A DNA stretch of 64,000 bases, from positions 1-64,000 of the forward strand of contig CAZZKF010000005.1 of NCBI GenBank assembly GCA_964654995.1, written 5' to 3'. This DNA is from CAZZKF01 sp964654995. Lineage in GTDB: Bacteria; Pseudomonadota; Alphaproteobacteria; CAZZKF01. The position numbers were made by a program, and so were the translations under genes. The notes beneath the pieces are model-generated. The model searched no databases, had not been told where the DNA came from, and saw only the letters and a list, made by a program, of their open reading frames with translations. This document shows positions 63,235 through 64,000 of the stretch, one piece after another (position 1 is the first letter of the stretch; the number at the start of each line of letters is the position of its first letter).

Positions 63235-63669
63235 TCAGGCCCTGGCCTTGCGGGCGCGGCGCTTGCGCGGGCTGGGACCGCCGATCGACTTGACCAGCTC
63301 AAAGATGCGCTTGCGTACCGCCGCATCGGGGATGCGGTAATAGGCACGGACCAGTTCCAGGGTTTCGCGCCGCGCCAGTTGATCGACATCATAGGGACGC
63401 GCCGGCGCTTCGCTCAGACCGACCGCCTTGCCGGTCAACGCCGGGTCGATGTCCTCGAAGAAATAGGCGACCGGGACACCCAGCACCTGGCTCAGCTGAT
63501 AAAGACGGCTGGATCCGATACGATTGGCGCCGCGTTCATATTTCTGGATCTGCTGAAACGTCAGGTTCACGGCCTTGCCGAGTTTTTCCTGACTCATGCC
63601 CAGCAAAGTGCGGCGCATGCGGACTCTTTGGCCGACATGCACGTCGATGGGGTTCGGTTTAGCGGTCAC
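63235..63669 (-). CDS. XRE-family helix-turn-helix regulator
   Basis: 144 residues from GTG 63669 behind AAGGATAAA. The N-terminal 70 residues form a Cro/C1-type domain (VGQRVRMRRTLLGMSQEKLGKAVNL, then FQQIQKYERGANRI). The C-terminal half is short, with a basic tail. This gene lies between lnt and metK in many alphaproteobacteria and some homologues affect the cell envelope or motility; its targets here are unknown. Three GTTCC/GGAAC half-sites just upstream suggest self-control. Confidence 0.88.
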   Translation of the reverse strand: MTAKPNPIDVHVGQRVRMRRTLLGMSQEKLGKAVNLTFQQIQKYERGANRIGSSRLYQLSQVLGVPVAYFFEDIDPALTGKAVGLSEAPARPYDVDQLARRETLELVRAYYRIPDAAVRKRIFELVKSIGGPSPRKRRARKARA

Positions 63670-63683
63670 ACTTTATCCTTCCT

Positions 63684-63721
63684 GTTCCAAACAGTCGGAA
63701 CGATTTTTGACTACAGTTCCG
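63684..63721. promoter_or_regulatory. Cluster of GTTCC/GGAAC half-sites before the XRE gene
   Basis: GTTCC (63684-63688), GGAAC (63697-63701) and GTTCC (63716-63720) alternate in orientation; the last two extend to CGGAAC/GTTCCG (63696-63701 with 63716-63721). They lie 15-52 bp upstream of the XRE start and could bind it. Confidence 0.35.
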
Positions 63722-63813
63722 GCCACAGGCCCCGACCCCCAACTGGCCAGCCCGGCGCCACCGGCGCGCGAGCCTCCGGCCCGCCAACACATTTATGGAA
63801 ATTAGAGATCAAA

Positions 63814-64000
63814 TCAAGTGGGATCGCTGGCGGAGCGCCGATTTCCCCACCCGAACATCCATAAAAAACCAATCGACAGGCCATAAATCGCCAATAACAG
63901 ACCGTCCCCCCAGCGGGCGTAGGGCGTCGGCGACGCCAGCGCCTTGGGAAGATCGCGATCGAGAAGGCCGCGCCGGCCCAGCCCCAGCCGGCCGGTGATC
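63814..64000 (-). CDS. lnt: Apolipoprotein N-acyltransferase Lnt (C-terminal end)
   Basis: Only the last 62 codons are in the window. They read ITGRLGLGRRGLLDRDLPKAL, then PTPYARWGDGLLLAIYG and a membrane helix (LLLAIYGLSIGFLWMFGW), which is the usual end of Lnt: a soluble domain edge followed by the last helix. Lnt adds the third acyl chain to lipoproteins in the inner membrane. The lnt-XRE-metK order supports the call. Confidence 0.8.
   Translation of the reverse strand, partial: ITGRLGLGRRGLLDRDLPKALASPTPYARWGDGLLLAIYGLSIGFLWMFGWGNRRSASDPT

Overview
This is GC-rich chromosomal DNA of an alphaproteobacterium, most like the Rhodospirillales and their relatives. The signs are hopanoid genes, the RegB/RegA redox pair, an Irr-type Fur protein, the linked genes ubiE-ubiB-coaBC-dut, and lnt-XRE-metK-trmB. 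The dnaA-dnaN-recF-gyrB run places the window at or near the replication origin. I see no insertion sequences, prophage genes, CRISPR arrays, rRNA or tRNA genes.

Layout. 1-6628 (minus): dxs followed by hpnD, hpnE, shc and a cut-off hpnG, which carry isoprenoid precursor to hopene and on to side-chain processing; hpnC and hpnH are not here. hpnB lies upstream. 8076-11873: a phosphonate locus with a PEP mutase-nucleotidyltransferase fusion, phosphonopyruvate decarboxylase, and a divergent Fe(II)/2-oxoglutarate dioxygenase. 12146-14338: two uncharacterised small genes, the first behind a 27-bp palindromic operator, then an enoyl-CoA hydratase and rpsT. 14339-23628: an AT-rich origin candidate, a rhodanese, dnaA, dnaN, recF, gyrB and a class A penicillin-binding protein. 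23650-27536: ycgN and a SCO protein, divergent from a secreted ankyrin protein and regB-regA. 27556-30640: a LapG-like periplasmic protease divergent from a membrane protein with a PAS domain and a ligand-less HD-GYP domain. 30697-36350: a phosphatase, a structured RNA or leader with a possible 33-residue ORF, yaaA, a TauE-type permease, htpX-lemA and three small proteins.

36370-45068: pyrE and mutM (minus), then ubiE-ubiB and coaBC-dut-rrf2-cysK-moeB-dsrE (plus), covering quinone, coenzyme A, dUTP and sulfur metabolism. 45087-51588: a 2-hydroxyacid dehydrogenase, an SH3-domain exported protein, and a rubrerythrin/iron-sulfur protein/DUF3501 operon with an iron-control-element-like box in its promoter, directly beside irr; next is a nitronate monooxygenase-like flavoprotein. 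51745-61031 (minus): the rimP-nusA-ylxR-infB-rbfA-truB-rpsO-pnp translation and RNA operon, read toward lower coordinates, with a probable leader attenuator. 61163-64000 (minus): trmB, metK, an XRE regulator and the end of lnt.

Most genes are conserved housekeeping genes. The points of most interest are the phosphonate locus, the LapG-like protease paired with a degenerate HD-GYP receptor, the Irr-linked rubrerythrin module, the unassigned structured RNA upstream of yaaA, and the nested palindrome at 11970-11996. All calls come from reading motifs and context; no database search was possible.
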